Source of the DNA: Opitutales bacterium | Lineage (GTDB): Bacteria; Verrucomicrobiota; Verrucomicrobiia; Opitutales; UBA2987 | Assembly (NCBI GenBank): GCA_021772515.1 | Contig: JAJFLU010000026.1 | Coordinates: 1 to 64,000 of the forward strand | Reading direction: 5' to 3' | DNA: 64,000 nt | Shown here: one piece after another, positions 41,571 to 50,531 of the stretch | How the letters are laid out: each line of letters starts with the position of its first letter | Numbering within the stretch: the first letter of the stretch is position 1 | Made by a program: the position numbers and the translations under genes | Notes under the pieces: model-generated | What the model saw: only the letters and a program-made list of their open reading frames with translations | What the model was told of the DNA's origin: nothing | Databases searched by the model: none

Positions 41571-42502
41571 GATTTAATTATGGCTTCGAGCGGTTGGAAA
41601 CGCCGTAGCGCCGGCGCTACCATCTCCCCGACGAGTTTGGGAAAATTGATACCATTACAGGAGGCGCTCATCGGTAACAAGCTGGTGGCAGTGAGCCCCG
41701 GAAGTGTGTTAATCTCAAGGAAAAAACTTTCTTCCTCGGCATTTAGCATAAAATCAATTCGGGCGAAATCCCGGCAATCACAAACGGTATAGGCAGCCCT
41801 TGCCGCCGCGCGAATCTCATTTTCAACAACGCCATTGATCTTGGCCGGAAAAAGATATTCGGTGAGGCCCTTGGTATATTTATGCCTATAATCATAGGAA
41901 CCCCCACGCGGTCGAATTTCGACCAGGCCCAGGTCTTTTCCGTTGAGCATACCAACGGTTATTTCCCGACCCATGATTCGCTTTTCCAAAAGCCATTCGC
42001 CCGGTTTTAGCTCCCCCCACAATAACCGCAACTGCTCCACTCCTACGACCTCGGACAGCCCAACGCTGCTCCCCTGCCGGTCCGGTTTGAGAAAAAATGA
42101 AGGGGCAAGCGCACGGAACGTCTCACCTTCGGGAAACGGACAGGGAAGGGTAAAAAGCATACCGGGTGCGACTCGAACTCCGGCAGCGAGCACAGCATTT
42201 TTGGTTTCCTGTTTGGCGAAACAAAGGCGGCTCCCTTCAGGGCCGGTTCCGGCGTAGGCAATGCCCGCGTCTTCGAGTAAATTCTGCAAACCGCCATCTT
42301 CCCCAAAACTGCCATGCAAGGCCGGAAAAACCACATGCCGCTCGGGGTCGAGTCCCGGGGGCAGTTCGTCACTTTTGATTTCAAAAACATCGACCTCGAA
42401 ATTAACTCTCAATGCCTCCGCAACCGCTTTACCCGTGGACAGGGATACCTCGCGTTCCTCGTTGGAACCACCGCAGATCACCGCTATTCGTGCGTCGTTC
42501 AT
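41567..42502 (-). CDS. ddl: D-alanine--D-alanine ligase
   Basis: Makes the D-Ala-D-Ala dipeptide for the peptidoglycan stem. It has 311 residues. The N-terminus AVICGGSNEEREVSLSTGKAV, FPALHGSFGEDGGLQ, GSSVGLSEV and the ATP-grasp end FLEINTLPGLTATSLLPMSA are typical. The start ATG 42502 overlaps the murC-murB stop as ATGA, so translation is coupled. It lies between the fused murCB gene and ftsQ. Confidence 0.95.
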   Translation of the reverse strand: MNDARIAVICGGSNEEREVSLSTGKAVAEALRVNFEVDVFEIKSDELPPGLDPERHVVFPALHGSFGEDGGLQNLLEDAGIAYAGTGPEGSRLCFAKQETKNAVLAAGVRVAPGMLFTLPCPFPEGETFRALAPSFFLKPDRQGSSVGLSEVVGVEQLRLLWGELKPGEWLLEKRIMGREITVGMLNGKDLGLVEIRPRGGSYDYRHKYTKGLTEYLFPAKINGVVENEIRAAARAAYTVCDCRDFARIDFMLNAEEESFFLEINTLPGLTATSLLPMSASCNGINFPKLVGEMVAPALRRFQPLEAIIKS

Positions 42503-44835
42503 AAAACCTGATCCCAACTTTTGCCCATCAGCAAGACCTCGGGCTGCAATTCGATCCCCGTGCGCTTACGCACCTCCTGCCGGATATTTCGGATGAGCGT
42601 CACGACATCGCCATAGGTGGCGCCTCCCCGGTTCACGATGAAATTTCCATGTATGCTGGATACTTCCGCTTCACCCACACGAAGCCCTTTTAACCCCAAT
42701 TCATCGATGATTTTCCCGGCATAGCGATCCTTTGGGTTTTTGAAAATACAACCAACGCTCGGTTCCTTCGGCTGCGAGCTTTTCCGCTTGTTCGAGTACT
42801 CATCCAACATCGCCCGGATTGCCCCGCTGGAACCATCATCATTTGCCTTCAAAATGGCGCCAACCGCTATTGCCTGATGCAGTTCACGGCATTCCCGGTA
42901 GCCGACTTGAAATTTCTCCTTCGGAAGGGTTTTCAAAACGCCCTCAATCGTCATGAATTGAACCTCCTCGACGACATCGAAAATCCAACCGCCCATGGCC
43001 CCGGCATTCATGCGCAGCGAACCACCAAGAGAGCCGGGTATGCCCTCGAGGAATTCCAGCCCGGCAAGACCCAGTCGGCAGGCTTCCCCGCAGATTTGCT
43101 TGAGGCGCGCGCCTCCACCGACCCATAAACGGCCCTCGCCGAGCGGCTTGATCGATCTCCAGGATTCGTGATTGAGGCGGATAACAAGCCCCGCGACGCC
43201 ATCATCGGGAACTATGAGATTAGAGCCTCGGCCCAGGAAATAAACGGGCAGAGAACGCGCGGCGGCCCCTTTGAGAAGAAGGCTCAAATCCTCCACACTG
43301 GCCGGTTCGGCAAAAAAGAACGCGGCCCCGCCCACCCGCAAAGTCGTTTTATCGGCCAGGGATTCGCTGGTCGAAAGAGCGGTTTCCTCATCAACCTCCG
43401 AATGCAATTTCTCCCACCAGGAATGGTTCTGCATTCCTGCAAGATCAACCGCAGACTTGTGGCCGTTGAATGGTTTCACGTTTTGCAGTTCTCTGACAAA
43501 TGTCGCTGCCCATTGATCGATGTCTCCTGCCCCGAGAAAAAGTAATACCGCCGGTTCTTGAATCGCCTCAAACAAAAGCGCCGATAACCGGGAATAGGAA
43601 TTAACACGCCGGAATCGGAGATCATCGGGAAAACAATCTGCAAGATCATCGCTGGAGCCGCCTTCCAGAGGGGTTTCACTGGCTGCATAGACATCCAATA
43701 AGAAAAGTTCATGTGCGCCCCGGAGGGATTGGCCCAGCTCGCCTTTGAGACGAAGTGTTCTCGAATAGCGATGGGGTTGGAAAACGACCAGCAGCCTGCG
43801 GTCAGAATAAGTCTCGCGGGCGAAATGAACCATTGCCTGAATTTCGCTTGGATGGTGGGCATAGTCCTCGTAAACACTCAATTCGCCGGTTTCATGGAGC
43901 AGTTTTTGGCGACGGCGTATTCCGGGGAAATCGCATAGGCTGCCTACACAAAGAGCGCCGGTCAGATAATGGGACAGTGCGAGCGCGGGAAGCGCGTTTT
44001 CAGCATTAAATAACCCTGCGGCGGGAATAACCTCCGACTGCGGCGGGAAATACCCGGAAAGACTTACGCTCAAGGAGTCTCTGCCGATTTCCACTGACTT
44101 GAAATGATAACAGCCACCACAACCGAATTGGATTTTTTCGGCCAACGAATCCTCGGCTAATCGAATAAGCGAATCGCTTTCAGCGGGCAGAAAAATAACA
44201 CCGCGTGTCCGTTGGAATAGCCTTTTAATTGTCTTTTCCAAATCCTCCAGACCGGCATAAAAATCGGTGTGATCCCAATCCAGATTTAGAGCAACGGTTA
44301 TCTCCGGTTGGAACAGATCGATGGTGCCGTCGCTTTCATCAATTTCGGCAACCACCCACTCACTTTCACTATAATGGGCCGGAGAGAGCTTCCGCCCGTT
44401 AAACAACCCTCCCAAAAGATAACCGAAGGAGAAGCCGTTGCGCAGCAAACTGCACGTGAGCATGCCGACCGAGGTGGTTTTGCCGTGGCTGCCCACAATG
44501 GCGATTATTTTCTTTCCTTCGAGGACTTCCGCCTTCATTTCACCCCGGCGAAGCGTTGGCAACCCGAGCTTGGCAGCTTCCTTCAACTGTGGATGCCCTT
44601 CCCTGATGGCCGAGGAATAAACCACTTTGTCGATATGTTCAGGAAATTGAGTAGAGGTTTGCATTTCCACCCCGGCATCTTTGAGCAATTCGCCAACAGG
44701 AGCCTGCAAATTGTCGTCGAATCCCAAAACATCCTGCCCCATTTGGCGCAGATAAATGGCCAACGGAGCCATCCCCATGCCGCCGACGCCGATCATGAAA
44801 ATTCTACCCCTGCCGCTATTTGCTTCCTTTTTCAT
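42499..44835 (-). CDS. murC-murB: MurC-MurB fusion: UDP-MurNAc-L-alanine ligase / UDP-GlcNAc-enolpyruvate reductase
   Basis: One 778-residue protein joins two steps of peptidoglycan precursor synthesis. Residues about 1-470 are MurC: FMIGVGGMGMAPLAIYL, the P-loop IAIVGSHGKTTSVGM (about 112) and EIDESDGTI. Residues about 497-778 are MurB: TTLRVGGAAFFFAEP, FLGRGSNLIV, GIPGSLGGSLRMNAGA (FAD site) and PSVGCIFKNP near the C-terminus. ATG 44835 overlaps the murG TGA (ATGA); a frame extending to 44928 lies inside murG. MurB acts before MurC in the pathway, although MurC comes first in the polypeptide. The fusion is uncommon in well-studied bacteria. Confidence 0.94.
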   Translation of the reverse strand: MKKEANSGRGRIFMIGVGGMGMAPLAIYLRQMGQDVLGFDDNLQAPVGELLKDAGVEMQTSTQFPEHIDKVVYSSAIREGHPQLKEAAKLGLPTLRRGEMKAEVLEGKKIIAIVGSHGKTTSVGMLTCSLLRNGFSFGYLLGGLFNGRKLSPAHYSESEWVVAEIDESDGTIDLFQPEITVALNLDWDHTDFYAGLEDLEKTIKRLFQRTRGVIFLPAESDSLIRLAEDSLAEKIQFGCGGCYHFKSVEIGRDSLSVSLSGYFPPQSEVIPAAGLFNAENALPALALSHYLTGALCVGSLCDFPGIRRRQKLLHETGELSVYEDYAHHPSEIQAMVHFARETYSDRRLLVVFQPHRYSRTLRLKGELGQSLRGAHELFLLDVYAASETPLEGGSSDDLADCFPDDLRFRRVNSYSRLSALLFEAIQEPAVLLFLGAGDIDQWAATFVRELQNVKPFNGHKSAVDLAGMQNHSWWEKLHSEVDEETALSTSESLADKTTLRVGGAAFFFAEPASVEDLSLLLKGAAARSLPVYFLGRGSNLIVPDDGVAGLVIRLNHESWRSIKPLGEGRLWVGGGARLKQICGEACRLGLAGLEFLEGIPGSLGGSLRMNAGAMGGWIFDVVEEVQFMTIEGVLKTLPKEKFQVGYRECRELHQAIAVGAILKANDDGSSGAIRAMLDEYSNKRKSSQPKEPSVGCIFKNPKDRYAGKIIDELGLKGLRVGEAEVSSIHGNFIVNRGGATYGDVVTLIRNIRQEVRKRTGIELQPEVLLMGKSWDQVL

Positions 44836-45968
44836 GCGGGCATTTGCATTTTCGCGCGGCGTGGGCTTTCCGGTCCGTGCAATCGATTGGCCAATTTTTC
44901 TAAATCCACGGCAATTTTTTGGGAGCATACTCCCCGTTCGATTCGCGCCAGGTTTTGGCGAAATTTCGATAACAGCCAGTCATTAAAAATTAGTTCCAGA
45001 ACCTCATCGCGCAATTTATCGATGCGAGTCTGCTCGAGCACTATGCAGCCACCGTGTTGTTCGAGGAATCGAGCGTTGGCCAACTGATGGTTATCCGCCG
45101 CATAGGGAAACGGGACGAGAATGGACGGCGCCTGACAATGCTCAAGCTCTGCGATTGACCCGGCCCCGGCACGCGAGAGAACCATGTCGGCGCTTGAGAG
45201 GACCGTCCCCATGCAATCGGTAAATGGCGTGAAATAAGCCTTGATCATCCGCCCATCGGGATGGCGGAATTCCGAAACGCTCTGCACCCCTTTGCCCAAT
45301 CCGGTGACACAGTAAATGTTGACACCCTCAGCGGCGAGTCGTTGGGAGTAGTCCAAAACCCAGTCGTTGAGAATTTGGGCGCCTTGGCTTCCTCCCACAA
45401 CGACTAAAAGCTTACCCGAAACCTCTATACCAAGGCGCTGCCGAGCCGCCTCTTTTGTCAAAAGCTGAATTTCTTTGCGCAGCGGAAGTCCGTAATGTTT
45501 TATGGCGTGGGGCGGCAAACCGGTCACCATAACGCCATCGGGCAAGTATAGCCGGTCCGCCAATCCACGGAGGATGCGAATAGCTTTGCCCGGTTTGCGA
45601 TTGGCCTCATGGAGAGCAATGGGGCAGCCGAGAATAAACCCCGAAACCGCATACCCCGTTGTCATAAATCCCCCAAAGGCAATAATTGCATCGGGCCGAA
45701 TCGACCGCAGAAAACGAAAGGAAAATATGAGCAAATGGAATTGATTGATGATAAATTTGAGCAAAAGGTGAGGCCGCAGGGAGAAACCGGAGCCTGGAGA
45801 CTGGATAAATTTCAAATGCTCATAATTACGAATTAGCCGGGCATCCACCTGTTTATTACTAATCACAAGCCAACAGCCGTGGCCCTTTTCCAGTAATTCC
45901 TGGGCAACCGCGATACCGGGAGATAAATGGCCCCCGGTGCCTCCGCAAACTATGACGAATTTGCTCAT
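44832..45968 (-). CDS. murG: MurG N-acetylglucosaminyltransferase
   Basis: Converts lipid I to lipid II at the inner face of the membrane. It has 378 residues. KFVIVCGGTGGHLSPGIAVAQ at the N-terminus, LHEANRKPGKA, VVGGSQGAQILND and LSRAGAGSIAELEHCQAPSILVPFPYAADNHQ (UDP-GlcNAc site) are standard. The start overlaps the ftsW stop (ATGA). Confidence 0.95.
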   Translation of the reverse strand: MSKFVIVCGGTGGHLSPGIAVAQELLEKGHGCWLVISNKQVDARLIRNYEHLKFIQSPGSGFSLRPHLLLKFIINQFHLLIFSFRFLRSIRPDAIIAFGGFMTTGYAVSGFILGCPIALHEANRKPGKAIRILRGLADRLYLPDGVMVTGLPPHAIKHYGLPLRKEIQLLTKEAARQRLGIEVSGKLLVVVGGSQGAQILNDWVLDYSQRLAAEGVNIYCVTGLGKGVQSVSEFRHPDGRMIKAYFTPFTDCMGTVLSSADMVLSRAGAGSIAELEHCQAPSILVPFPYAADNHQLANARFLEQHGGCIVLEQTRIDKLRDEVLELIFNDWLLSKFRQNLARIERGVCSQKIAVDLEKLANRLHGPESPRRAKMQMPA

Positions 45969-47107
45969 AACGTAATCGGGTTAGGCAGTGGGCAGCGATT
46001 CGTCATGCGAAAGCAATTGATCAAAATACCCGTCAAGATAAACATCGTCACAAGCCCCGAACCCCCATAGCTGATAAACGGTAAGGACATTCCCTTGGTG
46101 GGCAGGCAGCCCGTGGTCACACCGATATTGATGAGGGCCTGCGAGGTGATCAGGAGGATGGCTCCGGCGGCAAAAAGAAATTGAAACATATTGGGTGCCC
46201 GGCGGAGTTTCACGAGGCTCAGGACAAAAATCAGCAAAAAGAGAGCGACTGCACCGCCCGAAAAGAGCAACCCCAATTCTTCGCCGATAATGGGAAAAAT
46301 AAAATCGGTATGCGCCTCGGGTAAAAAGGAATTTTGCTGGCGACCGTTGCCAAGGCCAACGCCATTCATACCACCCGCTCCAAAAGCTAAAATTCCCTGC
46401 CAAAGCTGGTAGGCTCCGTCGCTTTTGTGAGCCTCAACATCCAAAAATGCTGTAATTCGCCTCATTCGGACGGGATCCAAAAATATCGCCACTGCAAAAA
46501 GCGCACCCCCCGCTGCGAGCGACGGCATAAGGTAAAGCAGCCGCACCCCGGCCAGAAATAGCATTGTGCAGCCAACCAGCCCAAGCAGAAACGCCGTCCC
46601 GAAATCGGGCTCCGCCATTACGAGGACAAAAAATGTTCCGACAATGCAAAACGGGATGAAAAATCCTTTGAAAAATGAGTCCAGATATCGCTGGTTTGCG
46701 GCCAAGTAATGAGCCAGCAGAAAGATCATCGAGATTTTGGCGAAATCGGAAACCTGCATGTTCATTGGCCCGAGATCCAGCCAGCGCCTTGCCCCGTTGA
46801 CCGTTACCCCGACTCCCGGCACCAGTACGAGCAATAGCAGTCCACCCACCAATCCCGCCAAAGGCCAGGCCAACGGGCGCAGAAAATCCATATTGAGAAA
46901 GGCGGTAAATCCGCAGGCCAACAAGGCGAGCGTTAGCCAGACCGCCTGCTTTCGCACAATGGTCTGTGGCCCTCCGGTATGAGCCTGTGTTGCGCTGAAA
47001 AGAATAATAAAGCCAAGGAGAGTCAGGCTGGCCACGGCCAGAATAAGGATCAGCGTCGGACCCTGTCGGCGTAACTCATGCAATCCCAAACTTCGCCCGG
47101 CATCCAT
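45965..47107 (-). CDS. ftsW: FtsW lipid II polymerase / division protein
   Basis: A SEDS-family integral membrane glycosyltransferase, 380 residues with about ten membrane helices. Landmarks are GARRWLDLGPMNMQVSDFAKI, AEPDFGTAFLL and the C-terminal GVTTGCLPTKGMSLPFISYGGSGL. It partners with the FtsI transpeptidase encoded upstream in the same cluster. The start ATG 47107 is 61 bases after the LysM lipoprotein stop. Confidence 0.95.
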   Translation of the reverse strand: MDAGRSLGLHELRRQGPTLILILAVASLTLLGFIILFSATQAHTGGPQTIVRKQAVWLTLALLACGFTAFLNMDFLRPLAWPLAGLVGGLLLLVLVPGVGVTVNGARRWLDLGPMNMQVSDFAKISMIFLLAHYLAANQRYLDSFFKGFFIPFCIVGTFFVLVMAEPDFGTAFLLGLVGCTMLFLAGVRLLYLMPSLAAGGALFAVAIFLDPVRMRRITAFLDVEAHKSDGAYQLWQGILAFGAGGMNGVGLGNGRQQNSFLPEAHTDFIFPIIGEELGLLFSGGAVALFLLIFVLSLVKLRRAPNMFQFLFAAGAILLITSQALINIGVTTGCLPTKGMSLPFISYGGSGLVTMFILTGILINCFRMTNRCPLPNPITL

Positions 47108-47168
47108 GCTCTTTACTGAATGTTATTGTTAAAGTGTCTGAGTGGGGAACAGCAAAAACCTAAATTAA

Positions 47169-48086
47169 TTAATCAGTCGATCCGCCATCTTCGCCTTCGT
47201 CGCTATCAATTGGAATCACTGGGATAACTTCCTCCTCCTCGAGCAAGGACCGTTCACGCTCATTGATGACAGGAGGGGTTGTCGAGCGGCCTTCCTCCAA
47301 AACCGTGCGGCTGGCCGAGGCTGATCTCGGAACCGACGTTGCTCCCTCCTGCGATTTTACAAACACACGTTGCCCAATTTGCATCTTGGTCGGGTCGGTG
47401 ATATGGTTGATCTGCATGAAGGTTTTCGTGCTCATGCCGTACTGGCGTGCGATTCCACTGGGAGTATCGCCTGAAACTACGATGTGAATCGCTTCCCCGG
47501 TGGCCGAGACTTCATTTCTGGCAGAAGGTTTGGGTTTGGGCGCTGGCGCAGGAGAACTGGCTCCCGAACCAGAGGGAAGCACCAATGTGTCGTTTACCCT
47601 GATGAGATCGCTTTCCAACGCGTTGGCCATTTTGATGGCCGCGACCGTGGTTCCGAATTTCCTGGCAATTTTGGTAAGATTATCTCCCGACTTCACGGTG
47701 TACATCCGTGTGCTGGTATCTTTCGGAGTGCTTTGCTGAGGCGCAGGTATCGGCTCCGCAGAGACCGGCTTGAGCACTTCTTCGGGAGAGTCATCGGCGG
47801 GGGCAGCGGGTTCAAAATCCCAGCTTGGACGGGTTGGCGGGTATCGCCCCACGGGGCCTGTGGGGGCAGTCTGACCGGAGCCAGAGCTACCTAGACCGGC
47901 GTTAAAATCCGGATGGATTCCTTTAGTGTCATCCTGTGCGCCCATATCGCCACCGTCTGCAACAGCCGGATCGGCGGCATCGGGCTCCTTACCCTTGGTG
48001 GTTTTACAGCCGGGCAAAACAAAGAGAAAACAGATGGCTAAGAGGTGCGTGCAGAACACGATGGAAAATATTTTTATTAGTTTCAT
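47169..48086 (-). CDS. LysM-repeat lipoprotein within the dcw cluster
   Basis: A 305-residue envelope protein. The start ATG 48086 gives a signal peptide ending in a lipobox (FVLPGC). A low-complexity Pro/Ala/Asp-rich linker follows, then two LysM domains: MYTVKSGDNLTKIARKFG (about 130-175) and HIVVSGDTPSGIARQYG (about 205-250), each ending in a VLPSG or VFVKS strand. The C-terminus is acidic. LysM domains bind peptidoglycan, so a role in septal or outer-membrane-to-wall attachment is likely. It lies between murD and ftsW, where most bacteria have no such gene. The name is not assigned. Confidence 0.85.
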   Translation of the reverse strand: MKLIKIFSIVFCTHLLAICFLFVLPGCKTTKGKEPDAADPAVADGGDMGAQDDTKGIHPDFNAGLGSSGSGQTAPTGPVGRYPPTRPSWDFEPAAPADDSPEEVLKPVSAEPIPAPQQSTPKDTSTRMYTVKSGDNLTKIARKFGTTVAAIKMANALESDLIRVNDTLVLPSGSGASSPAPAPKPKPSARNEVSATGEAIHIVVSGDTPSGIARQYGMSTKTFMQINHITDPTKMQIGQRVFVKSQEGATSVPRSASASRTVLEEGRSTTPPVINERERSLLEEEEVIPVIPIDSDEGEDGGSTD

Positions 48087-48114
48087 TGGAGGACTTGTGG
48101 TGGTATTTAGATAC

Positions 48115-49413
48115 TTAAGATTCAAGGTGGTTTTTCTTCAAACCCAAAACGGTTTTTTCAAAACATTTTCCTCGATCATCATAATTTTCGAACATATCAA
48201 AACTGGAAAACCCGGGGCTGAATAGAATCGTGTCTCCCGGCTTCGCGGCGCGATGGGCTTCCGATACGGCTTCCGTCAAATTTGTAAACACTTGGGCCGG
48301 AGAACAATTTAGTCGAAATTCGTTAGCCAATGCCGGGGCGGTATCCCCGATGAGATAAGCGGCTCTCACTTTCGAGGCCATGTCATTGGCGAACCGTGTC
48401 AACGCGCCACCGCCATGCCAACCGCCGCCAATCCAGTGCACCGGTCCATCAAAATTTTTCAGAGCGGCCTCGGTGGCGGCAAAATTAGTTGCTTTGGAAT
48501 CATTCCAGAGAGAAACCCCTTCGATGTCGCAAACTTTGTTTAATCGATGTTTGCGTGCGGGAAAACTCTCCGCGCATTTCCTTAATGCCTTTTCTGGAAG
48601 ACCTTTCTTTTCCCAGAACTGCCAGGCCAGCCTGAGATTGGAAATCTGGGGCCCAGCCGCAAAAGCAGAGCCATCGGGCATGGGCCAGGGCGGCTCATCA
48701 GATTCGGGAACTATCGAGGTAAAAGAAGGCAGTTTCAGACCGTGGAGCTTTGACGCTTTGGAAACACTTTCCCCCGCGAACAAATCAATGCCGTCAAGCT
48801 GGTTAATGAGATTCCACTTCGCGGCGAAATAACGTTCCATTGACGGATGACGGTCGAGGTGATCTTCCTGGAAATTGGTCCACAACAAGGCATCGAATCG
48901 CAGGTGTTGTAGAGTTTCCGCCTGAAATGAGCTTATTTCGCAAATAGCCAACGGGTTCTCGTTAGGATCAGGCTCTCTTCCAGCCAAATTGGAAAGCGGG
49001 TTGCCATTGTTCCCCACAGCATGGGCGTCTCGTCCAATTTTTTTGAAAGCCTCAGCCAGAAAATCAACCAAGGTGGTTTTCCCGTTTGTCCCGGTTACGG
49101 CGAATACCTCACCCTGGAAAAAATGTGCGGCAAAATCGGGTTCGCTCAAACACGGGCAACCCGCCCTTCGAGCCCGCTCGATCCAGGCATGGTCAGGCGC
49201 AAAGCCCGGGCTGTAAACCACCAAAGGGTGGTCTTGGGCATTTTCCACAGTAAACTCTTGCCGCGCTCCGTCAATCGGGCGCTCATCATAGATAATATGC
49301 GGATATATTAAGCGTTCCAACAAATCCGCCACCGCTTGCCCGCTTACCCCACCGCCAAAAATGGCCACCGGCGCCTTGGTATGGGAAAGGATTTTTTGAA
49401 GAGTGATGTTCAT
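48115..49413 (-). CDS. murD: UDP-N-acetylmuramoylalanine--D-glutamate ligase
   Basis: Adds D-glutamate to UDP-MurNAc-L-Ala. It has 432 residues. VAIFGGGVSGQAVADLL at the N-terminus, the P-loop VFAVTGTNGKTTLVDFLAEA, EISSFQAETL, NFQEDHLDRHPSMERY and LWNDSKATNFAATEAAL are the Mur ligase signatures. It follows mraY by 17 bases. Confidence 0.95.
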   Translation of the reverse strand: MNITLQKILSHTKAPVAIFGGGVSGQAVADLLERLIYPHIIYDERPIDGARQEFTVENAQDHPLVVYSPGFAPDHAWIERARRAGCPCLSEPDFAAHFFQGEVFAVTGTNGKTTLVDFLAEAFKKIGRDAHAVGNNGNPLSNLAGREPDPNENPLAICEISSFQAETLQHLRFDALLWTNFQEDHLDRHPSMERYFAAKWNLINQLDGIDLFAGESVSKASKLHGLKLPSFTSIVPESDEPPWPMPDGSAFAAGPQISNLRLAWQFWEKKGLPEKALRKCAESFPARKHRLNKVCDIEGVSLWNDSKATNFAATEAALKNFDGPVHWIGGGWHGGGALTRFANDMASKVRAAYLIGDTAPALANEFRLNCSPAQVFTNLTEAVSEAHRAAKPGDTILFSPGFSSFDMFENYDDRGKCFEKTVLGLKKNHLES

Positions 49414-49430
49414 TACTTAAAAAAATTGAT

Positions 49431-50531
49431 TTAACGGAGTTTTAAAGTCGCCAGACCACTGATGGCAAAGATCAAAGACAAAATCCAGAACCTGATGACC
49501 ACTTTTGCCTCGGCCCAGCCTTTAAGCTCAAAATGATGATGGATGGGTGACATAAGAAAAACTCTTTTTTTCCGAGTTTTATAGGAAATAACCTGGATGA
49601 TGACCGATAGAGCCTCTATGACAAAAATTCCCCCCACTATGATGAGGGTCAGCGGTTGATGAATCATAAAGGCGATGACACCAATCAGCCCTCCCAAAGC
49701 GAGTGAACCGGTATCGCCCATGAATACTTCGGCAGGATAGGCGTTATACCACAAAAAGGCAAGGCTCGCCCCCACCATTGCAGCGCAAATCACGGCCAGT
49801 TCCCCCGACCCCGGCACATTGCTGATGAACAGGTAATCCGAGATAATGGCATGACCGGCGGCATAGGCCATTATCCCATATACCAAGGCCACTGAAACCG
49901 TGCAGCCGATGGCCAGCCCATCGATACCGTCAGTCAGGTTGATGGCATTGCTCGAACCGGCCAGGACCAAAAACAGGAATAGCGCCATGAACCAGATGGG
50001 CATAGAATAAATCAGAGGGTTTTTGATAAATGGCACCCAAAGTTCGGCCATTAGGGCACTTGACTGGCCGTTCCAAAGCAGGGCGCCCAACGCGATCAGG
50101 GTGATCACAGCCTGCCAGAGCAGTTTGGCCCGGCTGGAGAGTCCACCACTGCTTTTCTGGGTGATCTTTAGGTAATCATCGGCAAAACCGATGGCGGTGA
50201 GGGCGGTGTAAACAAAGAGAGCCACCAGAACATAGATGTTTGGCCGGGCCCAGAGCAGGGCGCTAAACATAACAGCGCCGAAAATGAGCAGTCCGCCCAT
50301 CGTCGGGGTGTCTTTTTTGCCAGCGTGGAGGGCGGCGAGATCCCCCACTTCGGAAGCTTCCCTGAGGATTTGGGAAACGTTGAACGCTCGCAATTTCCCA
50401 AGAAGCCAAGGGGCCAGGGCAAAACCGATGAACAAGGCGGTTCCGGCGGCCAGAACGCTTCGCAATGTGATATAGCGAAAGAGCCGAAACGGGCCGAAAA
50501 CGCCTTCCATGTCTGCCAGATAACTTAACAT
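49431..50531 (-). CDS. mraY: Phospho-N-acetylmuramoyl-pentapeptide transferase
   Basis: Transfers phospho-MurNAc-pentapeptide to undecaprenyl phosphate to make lipid I. It has 366 residues with about ten membrane helices. KKDTPTMGGLLIF, GFADDYLKI, NAINLTDGIDGLAIG and PAEVFMGDTGSLALGG (metal-binding Asp motifs) are present, and SPIHHHFEL is near the C-terminus. It overlaps the murF end by seven bases. Confidence 0.96.
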   Translation of the reverse strand: MLSYLADMEGVFGPFRLFRYITLRSVLAAGTALFIGFALAPWLLGKLRAFNVSQILREASEVGDLAALHAGKKDTPTMGGLLIFGAVMFSALLWARPNIYVLVALFVYTALTAIGFADDYLKITQKSSGGLSSRAKLLWQAVITLIALGALLWNGQSSALMAELWVPFIKNPLIYSMPIWFMALFLFLVLAGSSNAINLTDGIDGLAIGCTVSVALVYGIMAYAAGHAIISDYLFISNVPGSGELAVICAAMVGASLAFLWYNAYPAEVFMGDTGSLALGGLIGVIAFMIHQPLTLIIVGGIFVIEALSVIIQVISYKTRKKRVFLMSPIHHHFELKGWAEAKVVIRFWILSLIFAISGLATLKLR

